Notes: generated from the letters alone by a model not told the origin. A stretch of 64,000 nt of DNA from Streptomyces sp. NRRL S-350 (GCF_000719705.1 NZ_JOHO01000002.1:503262-567261), one strand, 5' to 3'; positions 30,732 to 38,903 are shown, counted from the stretch's first letter. Made by a program: numbers and translations.

Positions 30732-30781
30732 TGAGCGCCCAGCCGAAGGACCCGACAACCAGAACCACCGGGAGGATCCCC

Positions 30782-30949
30782 ATGAGTGCACTGGTGACCG
30801 ACATCCGCGACGCGGGGCTGCTGGACATCGACGAGGACGCCATCGTGTTCGAGGACGAGTTCGACGCGGACCTCGCACCGGTCGCGTGTCTCGCCGACCC
30901 GTGGGTCACGTACGTTCCGACCCGATTCCCCTGCGAGATGAACGCCTGA
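30782..30949 (+). CDS. Putative lanthipeptide (class III/IV-type) precursor peptide
   Basis: A 55-residue peptide with an excellent ribosome binding site (GGGAGG, 7 bases before ATG). The first 32 residues form an acidic leader (SALVTDIRDAGLLDIDEDAI, VFEDEFDADLA). The probable core is residues 34-51, VACLADPWVTYVPTRFPC, followed by EMNA. It has two cysteines (36, 51) and two threonines (43, 47) but no serine. Dehydration of Thr47 and closure onto Cys51, and of Thr43 onto Cys36, would give two methyllanthionine rings facing in opposite directions; a disulfide or partial processing are alternatives. The gene sits 150 bp before the lyase-kinase-cyclase gene, which is the main evidence for its role. 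I do not recognise this core from any known lanthipeptide. Confidence 0.7.
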   Translation: MSALVTDIRDAGLLDIDEDAIVFEDEFDADLAPVACLADPWVTYVPTRFPCEMNA

Positions 30950-31011
30950 CCGTCCGGATCATCCGGACCGTCCGGACCGTCCTGGCTGTCCGGACCGTCC
31001 TGACTGTCCGG
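30949..31011. repeat. 18-bp tandem repeats between precursor and synthetase genes
   Basis: Starting at the precursor stop codon, units of form ACCGTCCTGGCTGTCCGG occur at 30949-30966, 30967-30975 (half unit), 30976-30993 and 30994-31011. The last two differ at one base. Each has TCCGGA dyads that can fold, so they may shape transcript levels between precursor and enzyme. Confidence 0.7.
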
Positions 31012-31098
31012 ACCGGACGAACCGGCCTGATCGAACCGATCCGGCCGAGCTGACGGACCGTGTTCCGTGGGCGCAGCGGCGGACCCGGGGGAGGGCCC

Positions 31099-33915
31099 TT
31101 GACCACACGACCCGATCCCGGATCCGCCGAGGCACTGCGGCGGCGTGTCGAGGCGTTGACCGCCGACGCGCCCGACGCGCGCCGCCCGCTGGGCTCCGAC
31201 GGCCCGTGGTGGTACCTCCGGGATCCGAGGATGCCGGCGCTGCCGCACGGCTGGAAGCTGCACGTGTCCGCCCGCCCGGGCGAACTGGCCGCCCTACTGG
31301 ACGTGGTGGTCCCGATCCTGCTGCGCCACACCTGCGACGCGAAGTTCGCGCGGAGCGCGGCGGTGCTGCAGGAGCTCAACAGCGGCCGGCACGGCGCCGC
31401 CGCCGTGGGGAAGGCCGTGACGGTCTACCCCCGGCCCGAGGAAGTCCACGCTCTGGGGCTGGAGTTGGCGCGGGCCCTGGCCGGGTGGGCCGGTCCCCGG
31501 GTGGCGAGCGACCGCCGGATCCGGCCGGACGCCCCGGTGCACTACCGCTACGGGCCGTTCCGGGTGACGGACGACGAGGCGGAGCGCGGCATGACCGGAC
31601 CGGACGGCACGGTGTTCCCGGGCCTGGCCGAGGCCCGCTACCGCCAACCCCCCTGGGCGGCGGACCCGTTCACCCCGAGCGGCGCCCCCGCCACCCCCGC
31701 CCGCCCGGCGACCACCCGCGTCGGCGACGGGCGCTACCGGATCACCGCGGGCATCACCCGCGCGCCGAGCGGCCACGTCTACCGGGCCGTCGAACTCGCC
31801 ACCGGGCGCGAGGTGGTGGTCAAACAGGCCCGGGCCTTCGTCGCCGAGGACGGCGCGGGCACCGACGCGCGCGGCCGGCTGCGGCACGAGCGCCGGGTGC
31901 TCGCCGCCCTGGCCGGGGTGCCCGGAGTGCCGCCGCTCGTCGACTACTTCCGGCACGGCACCGACGAGTACCTGGTCAGCGGCGCCTGTGGGCAGCGCGA
32001 CCTGCGGCGGTCCGTCCTGACCTGCGGGCCGTACACCGCACGGGACGCGGACGGCGCGCAGGACGCGGAGGGCACCGGGGACGGGGACGGCGGCGGGCGC
32101 GACGGGTGGGAGCTGGCGCGCGGACTGCTGCGCATCCTGGATGCGGTGCACGCCCGCGGCGTGGTGGTGTGCGACCTCAAGCCCGCGAACGTCGTCCTCG
32201 ACCGCGACGGCCGCGCCGCGATCGTCGACTTCGGGGTGAGCGCCCTGGCCGGCGACCGACCGCCGGGGTCCACCGCGGGCTACGGCCTGCCGGGCGCCAC
32301 CGGCGACGACCCCACCGAGGACTACTACGCGCTCGGGAGCACGCTGCACTACGCCCTCACCGGCCTCGACCCCGTCGTGATCGACCCGGATCCGGCGACC
32401 AACCGCGACCGCACGGTGGAGTGCCTGCGCGCAGCCCTCCCGGCGCCGGCGCACCCGTTGGTGGGCCTGGTCGAGGGGCTGCTGGGCCTCGACCGGGCGG
32501 AGCGCGCCGCTGCCGCCTCCGCGCTTCGCTCCGGTGGTGCGGGTGCGGGTGCGGGTGCGGGTGCGGGTGTGGGTGTGGGTGTGGGCGTGGCGGCGGGTGT
32601 GGGTGTGGGTGTGGGTGTGGGTGTGGGTGTGGGCGTGGCGGCGGCGCCCGCCCGGGCCCGGGTGCGGTCCAGGTCGGGGCGAGCGCTGCTGGACGAGGCG
32701 CTGGAGCAGACCGTCACCACCTGCGTCCGGATGGCCCGCGAGCTGGTCGCCGCAGGCCCCGGCGCGGAGCGGCCCCGCACCCTGCTCTCGCTCTACGACG
32801 GCGGGGCCGGCCTCGGCCTCGAACTGCTGCAGCACGCGAACCGGGCGGACGCCCGCGCGGCCGCCGCCGAGCTGGCCCGCTGGACGGCCGCGCACCCGGC
32901 ACTCGACCGTCTGGACGGCTCGCTGTACCAGGGCCGGATCGGCGTCGAGCTGTTCCTCGCGGAGGCGGCGGCCGTCCTCGGAACGGAAGCGCCGGAGTAC
33001 CGCGTTCCGGCAGCGACCGGGGCGGCGACGGCTACGGCGACGGGGGCGGGGACGGCGACGGCGACGGGGGCGGGGACGGCGACGGGGACGGGGGAGGGGA
33101 CGGACCAGATCGCGGGTGCGGCCGGGATCGGCACCGGGCATCTGCTCCTCGCGGCCCTTGGCTCGGCTCCCGGGCAGGCCCTCCGCGCGATCGCAGGTCC
33201 GGGCCCCGGCCCGGCCCCGGCCCGGGGGCCGAACCCGATCGTCGACCGGCACCGCGCGGCAGCCGCCGACTGTGCGGCGCGGCTGGTCGCCGGGCCGCTC
33301 GACGAGCCCGAGGACGCGCCCAACCCCGGCACCGCCGCCCTGGCGGAAGGCTTCGCCCACGGCCGCGCGGGCGTCGCCCACTTCCTCCTCGCCATGCCCG
33401 ACGCGGCGTCGCAGCGCACCGCCCGCCGGATCGTCGACGGCCTTGCCGCCGACCTGCCCCGGATCGTGGACGCGGCCCGTCGCCCCGGGGCGACCCGCCG
33501 CTACCTCTCCTGGTGCCGGGGGCTGGCCGGACTCGGCACGCTCCTGGTCCAGGCCGGTCTGCGGCACGGCGACGACGACCTGCTCGCCCTGGCCGCCGAC
33601 GCGGCCGACGCCTGCCGGGCGCTCGCGCCGAGGACCGCCCAGGTCTTCCGCTGCTGCGGACTGGCCGGCGTCGGGGACCTCCTGGTCGACCTCGCGACGG
33701 CCACCGGGGACGACCGCCACTGGGCCGCGGCCGAGGAGTTGGCGACGCTCCTGCTCACCCGGGCCGGCGGCCCGCCGGGGAGGCCGGTCCTGCCAGGCCG
33801 CCGACCGGACGCCGAGGCGCGCGCATGGGCCGTCGGCACCCCCGGCGTCGCCACCTTCCTCCGGCGCCTGTCGCGGCGCGGTGGCCCGGTGCCGGGGCTG
33901 CTGCCGCTGCGCTGA
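31099..33915 (+). CDS. Class III/IV lanthionine synthetase (lyase-kinase-cyclase) with CCG zinc site
   Basis: 938 residues in the LanKC/LanL order. The N-terminal phospho-Ser/Thr lyase (about 1-210) shows KLHVSARPGE, CDAKFARS, GKAVTVYPRPEE and ASDRRIRPDAPVHYRYGPF. The kinase (about 212-455) has Lys242 in EVVVKQAR, HRD-like CDLKPANVVLD (Asp359) and IVDFGVS (Asp377). The LanC-type cyclase (about 525-925) has SWCRGLAG (Cys806) and RCCGLAG (Cys852, Cys853). These three positions match LanC zinc ligands, so it looks class IV-like, but with Cys-Cys in place of the usual Cys-His. Class III cyclases lack the ligands. It would phosphorylate, eliminate and cyclise the peptide encoded upstream. A Gly/Val repeat (478-515) and an Ala/Thr/Gly repeat (about 637-675) interrupt it. 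The TTG start has GGGGGAGGG upstream. Confidence 0.88.
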   Translation: MTTRPDPGSAEALRRRVEALTADAPDARRPLGSDGPWWYLRDPRMPALPHGWKLHVSARPGELAALLDVVVPILLRHTCDAKFARSAAVLQELNSGRHGAAAVGKAVTVYPRPEEVHALGLELARALAGWAGPRVASDRRIRPDAPVHYRYGPFRVTDDEAERGMTGPDGTVFPGLAEARYRQPPWAADPFTPSGAPATPARPATTRVGDGRYRITAGITRAPSGHVYRAVELATGREVVVKQARAFVAEDGAGTDARGRLRHERRVLAALAGVPGVPPLVDYFRHGTDEYLVSGACGQRDLRRSVLTCGPYTARDADGAQDAEGTGDGDGGGRDGWELARGLLRILDAVHARGVVVCDLKPANVVLDRDGRAAIVDFGVSALAGDRPPGSTAGYGLPGATGDDPTEDYYALGSTLHYALTGLDPVVIDPDPATNRDRTVECLRAALPAPAHPLVGLVEGLLGLDRAERAAAASALRSGGAGAGAGAGAGVGVGVGVAAGVGVGVGVGVGVGVAAAPARARVRSRSGRALLDEALEQTVTTCVRMARELVAAGPGAERPRTLLSLYDGGAGLGLELLQHANRADARAAAAELARWTAAHPALDRLDGSLYQGRIGVELFLAEAAAVLGTEAPEYRVPAATGAATATATGAGTATATGAGTATGTGEGTDQIAGAAGIGTGHLLLAALGSAPGQALRAIAGPGPGPAPARGPNPIVDRHRAAAADCAARLVAGPLDEPEDAPNPGTAALAEGFAHGRAGVAHFLLAMPDAASQRTARRIVDGLAADLPRIVDAARRPGATRRYLSWCRGLAGLGTLLVQAGLRHGDDDLLALAADAADACRALAPRTAQVFRCCGLAGVGDLLVDLATATGDDRHWAAAEELATLLLTRAGGPPGRPVLPGRRPDAEARAWAVGTPGVATFLRRLSRRGGPVPGLLPLR
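32531..32643. repeat. GGTGTG/GGTGCG hexanucleotide microsatellite inside the synthetase gene
   Basis: About 17 in-frame copies of GGTGCG, GGTGTG or GGCGTG encode a (Gly-Ala)n(Gly-Val)n linker between kinase and cyclase domains. Hexamer units keep the frame, so copy-number change would alter linker length only. Confidence 0.85.
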
Positions 33916-34309
33916 AGAGTCCGTCGTCGGGCGGGTGCGGGCGATCCCGGCCCGCCGTTCGGCATGCCCTTCGGCGTGCCGTTCGGCGTGCTTCCAAGTG
34001 CCGTGCGAAGGGCGGTGGTTCGGGTGGCACCACGGGGTGACAGGCCGGCGGCCGGTGACGGATCGCTCAAGCGCCGCTAAAGAGGCGGCGGCGATGCGCC
34101 GCCGGGGAGCGGACTACCGGCCAATGTGCGGTCCGCCCATGCCGCCGGCCTGTGCCCGCGACCTAGACTCGCCGACGGGCGGCGCGACCTCCGGGTCCGA
34201 ACGGCCCGCGTTCGCCGCACCCACGGGGGGCCCGGCACATCCCGCAGCACCCGCTTCGCAGCCGCGTCCCGGATCGTCCGGCACGCCTGCCACCTCAAGG
34301 GAGTCCGCC
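33916..34309. other. Gap between the lanthionine synthetase and the thiopeptide precursors
   Basis: 394 bp. Three 12-bp units of form GTTCGGCGTGCC lie at 33957-33992, and an 8-bp-stem hairpin (34086-34104) may end the upstream transcript. A TAGACT hexamer at 34164-34169 could be the -10 of the thiopeptide operon, though I see no good -35. No gene is seen. Confidence 0.5.
34086..34104 (+). terminator. Hairpin separating the lanthipeptide and thiopeptide loci
   Basis: CGGCGGCG (34086-34093) pairs with CGCCGCCG (34097-34104) across a 3-nt loop. Its position fits the end of the synthetase transcript. Confidence 0.4.
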
Positions 34310-34510
34310 ATGTCCGACACCGCCATGTCCCGTTCCGCTGCCGCCGAGACCGGTCTTGACCTCCAGGACCTCGACCTCAGCGAGCTGACCGTCACCTCCC
34401 TGCGCGACACCGTCGCGCTGCCCGAGAACGGCGCGTCCTGGGGCTCCTGCTCCTGCCAGGGCTCGTCCTCCTGCGCCCAGCCGCAGACCATGGTCACCCC
34501 GATCGCCTGA
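34310..34510 (+). CDS. lazA: Lactazole-type thiopeptide precursor 1
   Basis: 66 residues. The leader holds LDLQDLDLSELTVTSLRDT (16-34) then VALPENGA (35-42), which agrees with my memory of the LazA leader almost letter for letter. The core from Ser43 is SWGSCSCQGSSSCAQPQ followed by TMVTPIA. Lactazole's core as I recall it is SWGSCSCQASSSCAQPQ plus DM, so this differs by Ala9Gly and a longer tail. By analogy Cys5, Cys7 and Cys13 become thiazoles, several Ser become dehydroalanine or oxazole, and Dha1 plus Dha12 join into the pyridine closing a 32-membered ring. AAGGGAG lies 7 bases before ATG. All six modifying enzymes follow. Confidence 0.93.
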   Translation: MSDTAMSRSAAAETGLDLQDLDLSELTVTSLRDTVALPENGASWGSCSCQGSSSCAQPQTMVTPIA

Positions 34511-34564
34511 CGTTCCGTCAGAGCGTCGTCTCGGGACGCCTCGTCCGAGAATCCGGGCGAGCGC

Positions 34565-34771
34565 ATGCCCGACCCCGCCAGGGGTGAGCTCGCGCTCGGC
34601 GAGATCCTCGCCCTCGACGGCCTCGACGGCCTCGACCTGGGGGAGCTGACCGTCACCGCGCTGCGCGACACCGTCGCGCTGCCCGAGACCGGTGCCTCCG
34701 GCGTCCCCGGCTCGACCTCCTGCGGATCGTCGTCCTGCGCCGTTCCGCACCCGCCGACCCAGAGCTTCTGA
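34565..34771 (+). CDS. Second thiopeptide precursor with a different core
   Basis: 68 residues, 54 bp after the first precursor. The leader has LDGLDLGELTVTALRDTVAL (19-39 region) and PETGA, clearly the same recognition element as precursor 1. The core starts at Ser45: SGVPGSTSCGSSSCAV, then PHPPTQSF. It keeps Ser1 and the SSSCA segment, but that segment is shifted by one residue, so the pyridine would join Ser1 with Ser13. That predicts a 35-membered ring instead of 32. Only two cysteines (9, 14) can form thiazoles, and Pro4 sits inside the ring. I know no described thiopeptide with this core. The ribosome binding site is weak (GGGCGAG), so translation may depend on the upstream gene. Confidence 0.88.
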   Translation: MPDPARGELALGEILALDGLDGLDLGELTVTALRDTVALPETGASGVPGSTSCGSSSCAVPHPPTQSF

Positions 34772-34867
34772 GGCCGGTGCCCCCGAACCACCAACGGACC
34801 CGGCGCGTTCGCGCGGACGCGCCGGGTCCTCCCGTGCACCGCCCAGGCCCCGTCGGAGGGAAGCGCC

Positions 34868-37600
34868 ATGCCGAACCGAGCCCTGCCGCGGGGCCTGCCC
34901 CCGGCATCGCCACCGGGCGCCCCGCTGCCCGTGCTTCCGCACCCGGCGTCCGTGCTTCCGCAACCGGCGTCCGTTCTTCCGCAACCGGCGCCCGAGCCCG
35001 CGCGGGGGCCGACCGCGACCACGGCGCGCCACGCACTGGTCCGCGCCACCGTGCTCGCCCGGCCCGCGCAGCCCGCCGCGGCGGCCGCCGTACGGGGCCT
35101 GCTGGCCGAACTCGGCGCCGTCGAGGCCGCGGACCACGCCCTACGGCCCGCCGTCTGCGACGACCTGTACGCCAGCCGCACCGGGCACGACGAGGACTTC
35201 CACCGCCGCGTCGTGCTCCCGCTCCGCCGCGACCTCTACAACGGGCGCCCGCCCCGCGCCGCCCTGCTCGACCGGCTCGACGGCCTGCCGCAGCGCCTCC
35301 CGCGCCTCGCCGCCTGGCTGGACCTGCGGCAACGCCGCACCCGGGTGCTCGCCGCGCTCGCCGACGCCCTCCCGCCCGCGCTCGCCGCCGAACGCACCGC
35401 CCTCGCCGACCTCTGCCGCGAACCCGCCTTCGCCCGAGCCGTCGCCCTCACCAGCGGCGACCTGCTGCGCGCCGTCACCCGCACGGCGCGCGGGGCCGGC
35501 ACAGCCGGCGCGGCCGGTGCGGCCGGGGAGCGGTCCGGCCGGGCCCGCAAGGAGGAAGCCGCCGTCCTGCGGCACGCCCTGCGGGCCACCACCAAGACCA
35601 GCCCGCTCTCCTGGTTCACGGCGGTCGACTGGGCCCCGGCGGACGGGCGGCCGGACGGTCCGGCGGAGCCCCCGCGCGCGGTCGTCCGGGAGAACCGGAC
35701 ACTGGTCGCCGCCCTCGTCCGAGCCCTCCTCGACGACCCCCGGCGCAGCCGTACCCTGCCGCACCGGATGGCCGGCGCCGCCCGCGTCGCCGACGGCCGC
35801 GCCCACTACCCCCGCAGCGAGGAGGTGTTCGCGGGCGGCCGCTACCTCGTCACCCGCGAGGAGGAGGTCGCACTCGCCGCCCGGCCCGAACTCGCGCTGC
35901 TCGCCTCGATCGCCGACACCCCCGGCACCCCCGACCGCCTCGCCACCCGCCTCGCCGCCGCCCTCGGCCGCCCGGACGCCGACCCCGCCGTCCACCGGTT
36001 CGTCGGCCGACTCCTCGCCGCCAGACTGCTGGTGCCCACCGACCCGGTCGACCCGCAGGACCCGCAGCCGCTGCGCAGCCTCGCGGCGTGGCTGCGGCAG
36101 TGGCCGGAGGACGCCACGATCGTCACCCGGATCGATCGGCTCATCGACTGCACGGCGCAGTGGGCGGAAGCCCCGGGCGAACTCCGCCCCGCGCTGCTCG
36201 CCGTGCTCGACGACGCCTGGCGCACGCTGCTTGCCCACGCGGGCCGCCCCGTCCCGGCGGACGCTGCACCGCTCACCGTCCTCAGCGAGGACGTCCACGC
36301 CCCCGCCCCGCCGCAGCCCCGGCCCACCGGCGCCGACCGGTCCGCACTCGCCGAACTCACCGCACTCGCCGAGCTGTTCGACCACGGCCACCTGATGCGC
36401 CGGGCCGCCCGCGACCGCTTCGTCGCCCGGTACGGGCCCGGCGGGGTGTGCGCCACGCCGTGGGAGTTCGGAGCCGACGCCGCACAGGCCTGGGCGGACA
36501 CCGCCGTACCGGACGAACTCGCTTCCGTGCGAGCCGAGTTCACCACGATGTCGACGGCCGACGGCGAACTGGTGCTCCCCGCCGAGCCGGTCCGCGCGCT
36601 GGCCGCCCGGCTACCCGACTGGACCGCCGCCCGGCCGCTCAGCTACTCCTGGTTCGTCCAACGCGACACCGTCGACGGCCCGTTGTGCGTCAACCACGTC
36701 TACGGCGGCTGGGGACGCTTCACCAGCCGCTTCCTCGACGCCGGCGCGTCGCCACGGGCCGCCGCCGACGTCGCCCGGCAGATCCGGCGCGGCCTCGGCG
36801 ACGGCGCCCGCGCCGCCCAGATCCGGCCCGTAGGCGGCTTCAACGCCAACCTCCACCCCCTGCTGCTCGCCGACGAGATCGGCCCCGACCGGCAGTGGAC
36901 CAGCCTCGCCGAGGCCGACCTCGACCTCGTCCACGACACCGCCACCGACCAGCTCCGCCTCCGCCTCCGGCGCACCGGCGAGCTACTGGACGTCCTCTAC
37001 CTGGGCTTCCTCGCCCCGCTGATGCTGCCCCAGCGGCTGGCGCCGCTGCTCGCCGACCACCCCAACGGCGTCGTCGACTTCCGGCCCGTCCTGCCCCGCA
37101 CCGCCGTCACCGCACCCGGCGGTACCGTCACGCAGACCCCGCGGCTGCGCCACCGCCACGTCGTCCTCGCCCGCCGCCGCTGGCACCTCCCGGCCGCCGT
37201 CCTCGACACCCTGCGCGCCGACCTCGCCGCCGACCCCGGCCCCGGCTCCCACACCGGCGGCGTCCCGGCGGCAGCCGCCGCCCGCTGGCGCGCCCTGCTC
37301 GGCCTCCCAGAACAGCTCTTCCTCCACCCCGTGCCGGCCGCCACCACCACCGGCACGCCCGCCGACGCCTTCGTCGCCCACCTGCGCGCCCCCAAGCCCC
37401 AACCCGTGGACCTCGGCAACCCCCTGCACCTGCACCACCTCGCCAAGTGGCTCACCCGGTACCCGAACGGCGTCGTGCTGGAGGAGGCCCTGCCCGCCAT
37501 CGCCGGCACGGCGGAACCGACCCGGGCGGTCGAACTCGTGGTGGAGACGTACCGCCCCGGAAGGGCGGGCGTCGGCGCGGCTCGGGAGGGGGCCCGGTGA
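34868..37600 (+). CDS. lazB: Thiopeptide dehydratase, tRNA-Glu-dependent glutamylation subunit (LazB type)
   Basis: 910 residues of the LanB N-terminal (glutamylation) type. Family marks include TTKTSPLSWFTAVDW ('TSP.S.F'), FTTMSTADGELVLP, RPLSYSWFVQRDTVDGPLCV, NHVYGGWGRFTSRFLD, and RPVGGFNANLHPLLLADEIG. It should attach glutamate from Glu-tRNA to core Ser/Thr hydroxyls; elimination is done by the separate domain in the LazF-type protein. The N-terminus carries an extra Pro-rich repeat (VLPHPAS/VLPQPAS/VLPQPAP). GGAGG stands 8 bases before ATG. A 21-bp tandem hairpin repeat follows before the next gene. Confidence 0.9.
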   Translation: MPNRALPRGLPPASPPGAPLPVLPHPASVLPQPASVLPQPAPEPARGPTATTARHALVRATVLARPAQPAAAAAVRGLLAELGAVEAADHALRPAVCDDLYASRTGHDEDFHRRVVLPLRRDLYNGRPPRAALLDRLDGLPQRLPRLAAWLDLRQRRTRVLAALADALPPALAAERTALADLCREPAFARAVALTSGDLLRAVTRTARGAGTAGAAGAAGERSGRARKEEAAVLRHALRATTKTSPLSWFTAVDWAPADGRPDGPAEPPRAVVRENRTLVAALVRALLDDPRRSRTLPHRMAGAARVADGRAHYPRSEEVFAGGRYLVTREEEVALAARPELALLASIADTPGTPDRLATRLAAALGRPDADPAVHRFVGRLLAARLLVPTDPVDPQDPQPLRSLAAWLRQWPEDATIVTRIDRLIDCTAQWAEAPGELRPALLAVLDDAWRTLLAHAGRPVPADAAPLTVLSEDVHAPAPPQPRPTGADRSALAELTALAELFDHGHLMRRAARDRFVARYGPGGVCATPWEFGADAAQAWADTAVPDELASVRAEFTTMSTADGELVLPAEPVRALAARLPDWTAARPLSYSWFVQRDTVDGPLCVNHVYGGWGRFTSRFLDAGASPRAAADVARQIRRGLGDGARAAQIRPVGGFNANLHPLLLADEIGPDRQWTSLAEADLDLVHDTATDQLRLRLRRTGELLDVLYLGFLAPLMLPQRLAPLLADHPNGVVDFRPVLPRTAVTAPGGTVTQTPRLRHRHVVLARRRWHLPAAVLDTLRADLAADPGPGSHTGGVPAAAAARWRALLGLPEQLFLHPVPAATTTGTPADAFVAHLRAPKPQPVDLGNPLHLHHLAKWLTRYPNGVVLEEALPAIAGTAEPTRAVELVVETYRPGRAGVGAAREGAR

Positions 37601-37618
37601 CGGCGCGCCGAACCCCGT

Positions 37619-37660
37619 CGGCCGCCCGTTTCGGGCCTACGGCCGCCCGTTTCGGGCCTA
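37619..37660. repeat. Perfect 21-bp tandem duplication with hairpins between lazB- and lazC-type genes
   Basis: CGGCCGCCCGTTTCGGGCCTA occurs at 37619-37639 and again at 37640-37660, described here as two 21-bp copies. Each copy folds as GCCCG-TTT-CGGGC. It lies 18 bp after one stop and 79 bp before the next ATG, where it could act as an intra-operon attenuator or RNA-stability element. Confidence 0.8.
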
Positions 37661-37739
37661 CGGTCGACGGCGGCGCCAGCCCGTTCGGCCGACTTGCCCG
37701 CCCATCCGTCCCGACCCCGCAGAGCCGAGGAGACGTGCG

Positions 37740-38903
37740 ATGAGTGACCCGGCCGACAGCCCCGAGGCCGTGACCGCCTGCGACGTGGTCCTGACCCACT
37801 ACCAGCCCGTCAAGGCCCGTGCGCTGCGCGAGGCCGTCCTGCCACAGGCCCGGCGGGCGGCGGCGGACGGGCTGGAGGCCCACGTCGAGCGGCACTGGCG
37901 GTTCGGGCCGCACCTGCGGCTACGGCTGCGCGGCCCCTCCACCCGGGTGACCGCCGCGGCCGAGCGGGCCGCCGAGCGGCTGCGGGCCTGGGCCGCGGCG
38001 CACCCGTCCGTCGCCGACCGGAGCGACGAGCAACTGCTGGCCGAGGCCGCCGTCGCCGGACGGGCGGAGCTGGTGGCGCCGCCGTACGGGCCGCTGGTGC
38101 CGGACAACACCGTGCGGGTGGTGCCCGTCGACCCGTCCGCCGAGCACACCCTGCGGGCACTGATCGGAGCCGAATCCGCCGACCTGCGTGACGAGTTGCT
38201 GCGCCTCGGACTCCCCGCCCTCGGCTCGGGCTGCGACTTCCTCGGCGCCCACGGCGACGCCCCCGAAGCGAGGGTCCAACTCGTCGTCTCGGCGCTCGCG
38301 GCGCACGCCGCCGCGCACCCGGACGGGCTGGTCGGCGGCCACTACTCGATGCTCTCGCACCTGGAGGACTTCCTCGTCCACGAGGACCCGGACGGCAGCC
38401 TGCGAGCCGCCTTCGACCGGCGCTGGCAGCGGGTCGGCGGCACGGTCACGGAACTGGTGGGCCGGATCGCCGCCGACGGCGCACGGGGTTGGGAGCGGGA
38501 CTGGTCACACTGGTCGACGACGGCCTGGCGACTGGCGGAGCGGCGGCTGGCGGCCGGGGCCGACCTCGGCGGCCGCCACGACGAGTACCGGGAACGCGCC
38601 GCCGCCCTCGGCGACCAGGCCACCGCCGAGCGGTGGAACCCCGAACTCCGCACCCGCTACAGCGAGTTCCACCAGCTCCTGCACCGATCCGACCCCGACG
38701 GCACCATGTGGACCCGCCCGGACTACCTGATCTACCGGGCCTGCACCAACGGCCTCTACCGGCTGCTCGCGATCTGCGACGTCCGGCCGGTGGAGCGCTA
38801 CCTCGCCGCCCACCTGGTGGTCCGCAGCGTGCCCGCGCTCACCGGGCACCGGTGGCAGGACCGGGTGGACGAAGTCATCGCCGCGGTGGAGGGCGCCGCG
38901 TGA
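37740..38903 (+). CDS. lazC: Thiopeptide pyridine synthase, [4+2] macrocyclase (LazC type)
   Basis: 387 residues of the SpaB_C-like fold used by thiopeptide pyridine synthases. Recognisable blocks are ERHWRFGPHLRLRLRG, GHYSMLSHLEDFLVHEDPDG, RYSEFHQLLHRSD, and WTRPDYLIYRACTNGLYRLL. It should catalyse the formal aza-[4+2] cycloaddition between two dehydroalanines, which forms the central pyridine, closes the ring and expels the leader. With two different cores in this cluster the enzyme would need to close rings of two sizes. GAGGAGA precedes ATG 37740. Its stop overlaps the next start (GTGA). Confidence 0.9.
   Translation: MSDPADSPEAVTACDVVLTHYQPVKARALREAVLPQARRAAADGLEAHVERHWRFGPHLRLRLRGPSTRVTAAAERAAERLRAWAAAHPSVADRSDEQLLAEAAVAGRAELVAPPYGPLVPDNTVRVVPVDPSAEHTLRALIGAESADLRDELLRLGLPALGSGCDFLGAHGDAPEARVQLVVSALAAHAAAHPDGLVGGHYSMLSHLEDFLVHEDPDGSLRAAFDRRWQRVGGTVTELVGRIAADGARGWERDWSHWSTTAWRLAERRLAAGADLGGRHDEYRERAAALGDQATAERWNPELRTRYSEFHQLLHRSDPDGTMWTRPDYLIYRACTNGLYRLLAICDVRPVERYLAAHLVVRSVPALTGHRWQDRVDEVIAAVEGAA

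Noticed and set aside
32531..32643. GGTGTG array as a CRISPR or VNTR locus outside genes
   Set aside because: The repeat is in frame inside the lanthionine synthetase, has no spacers and encodes a flexible linker.
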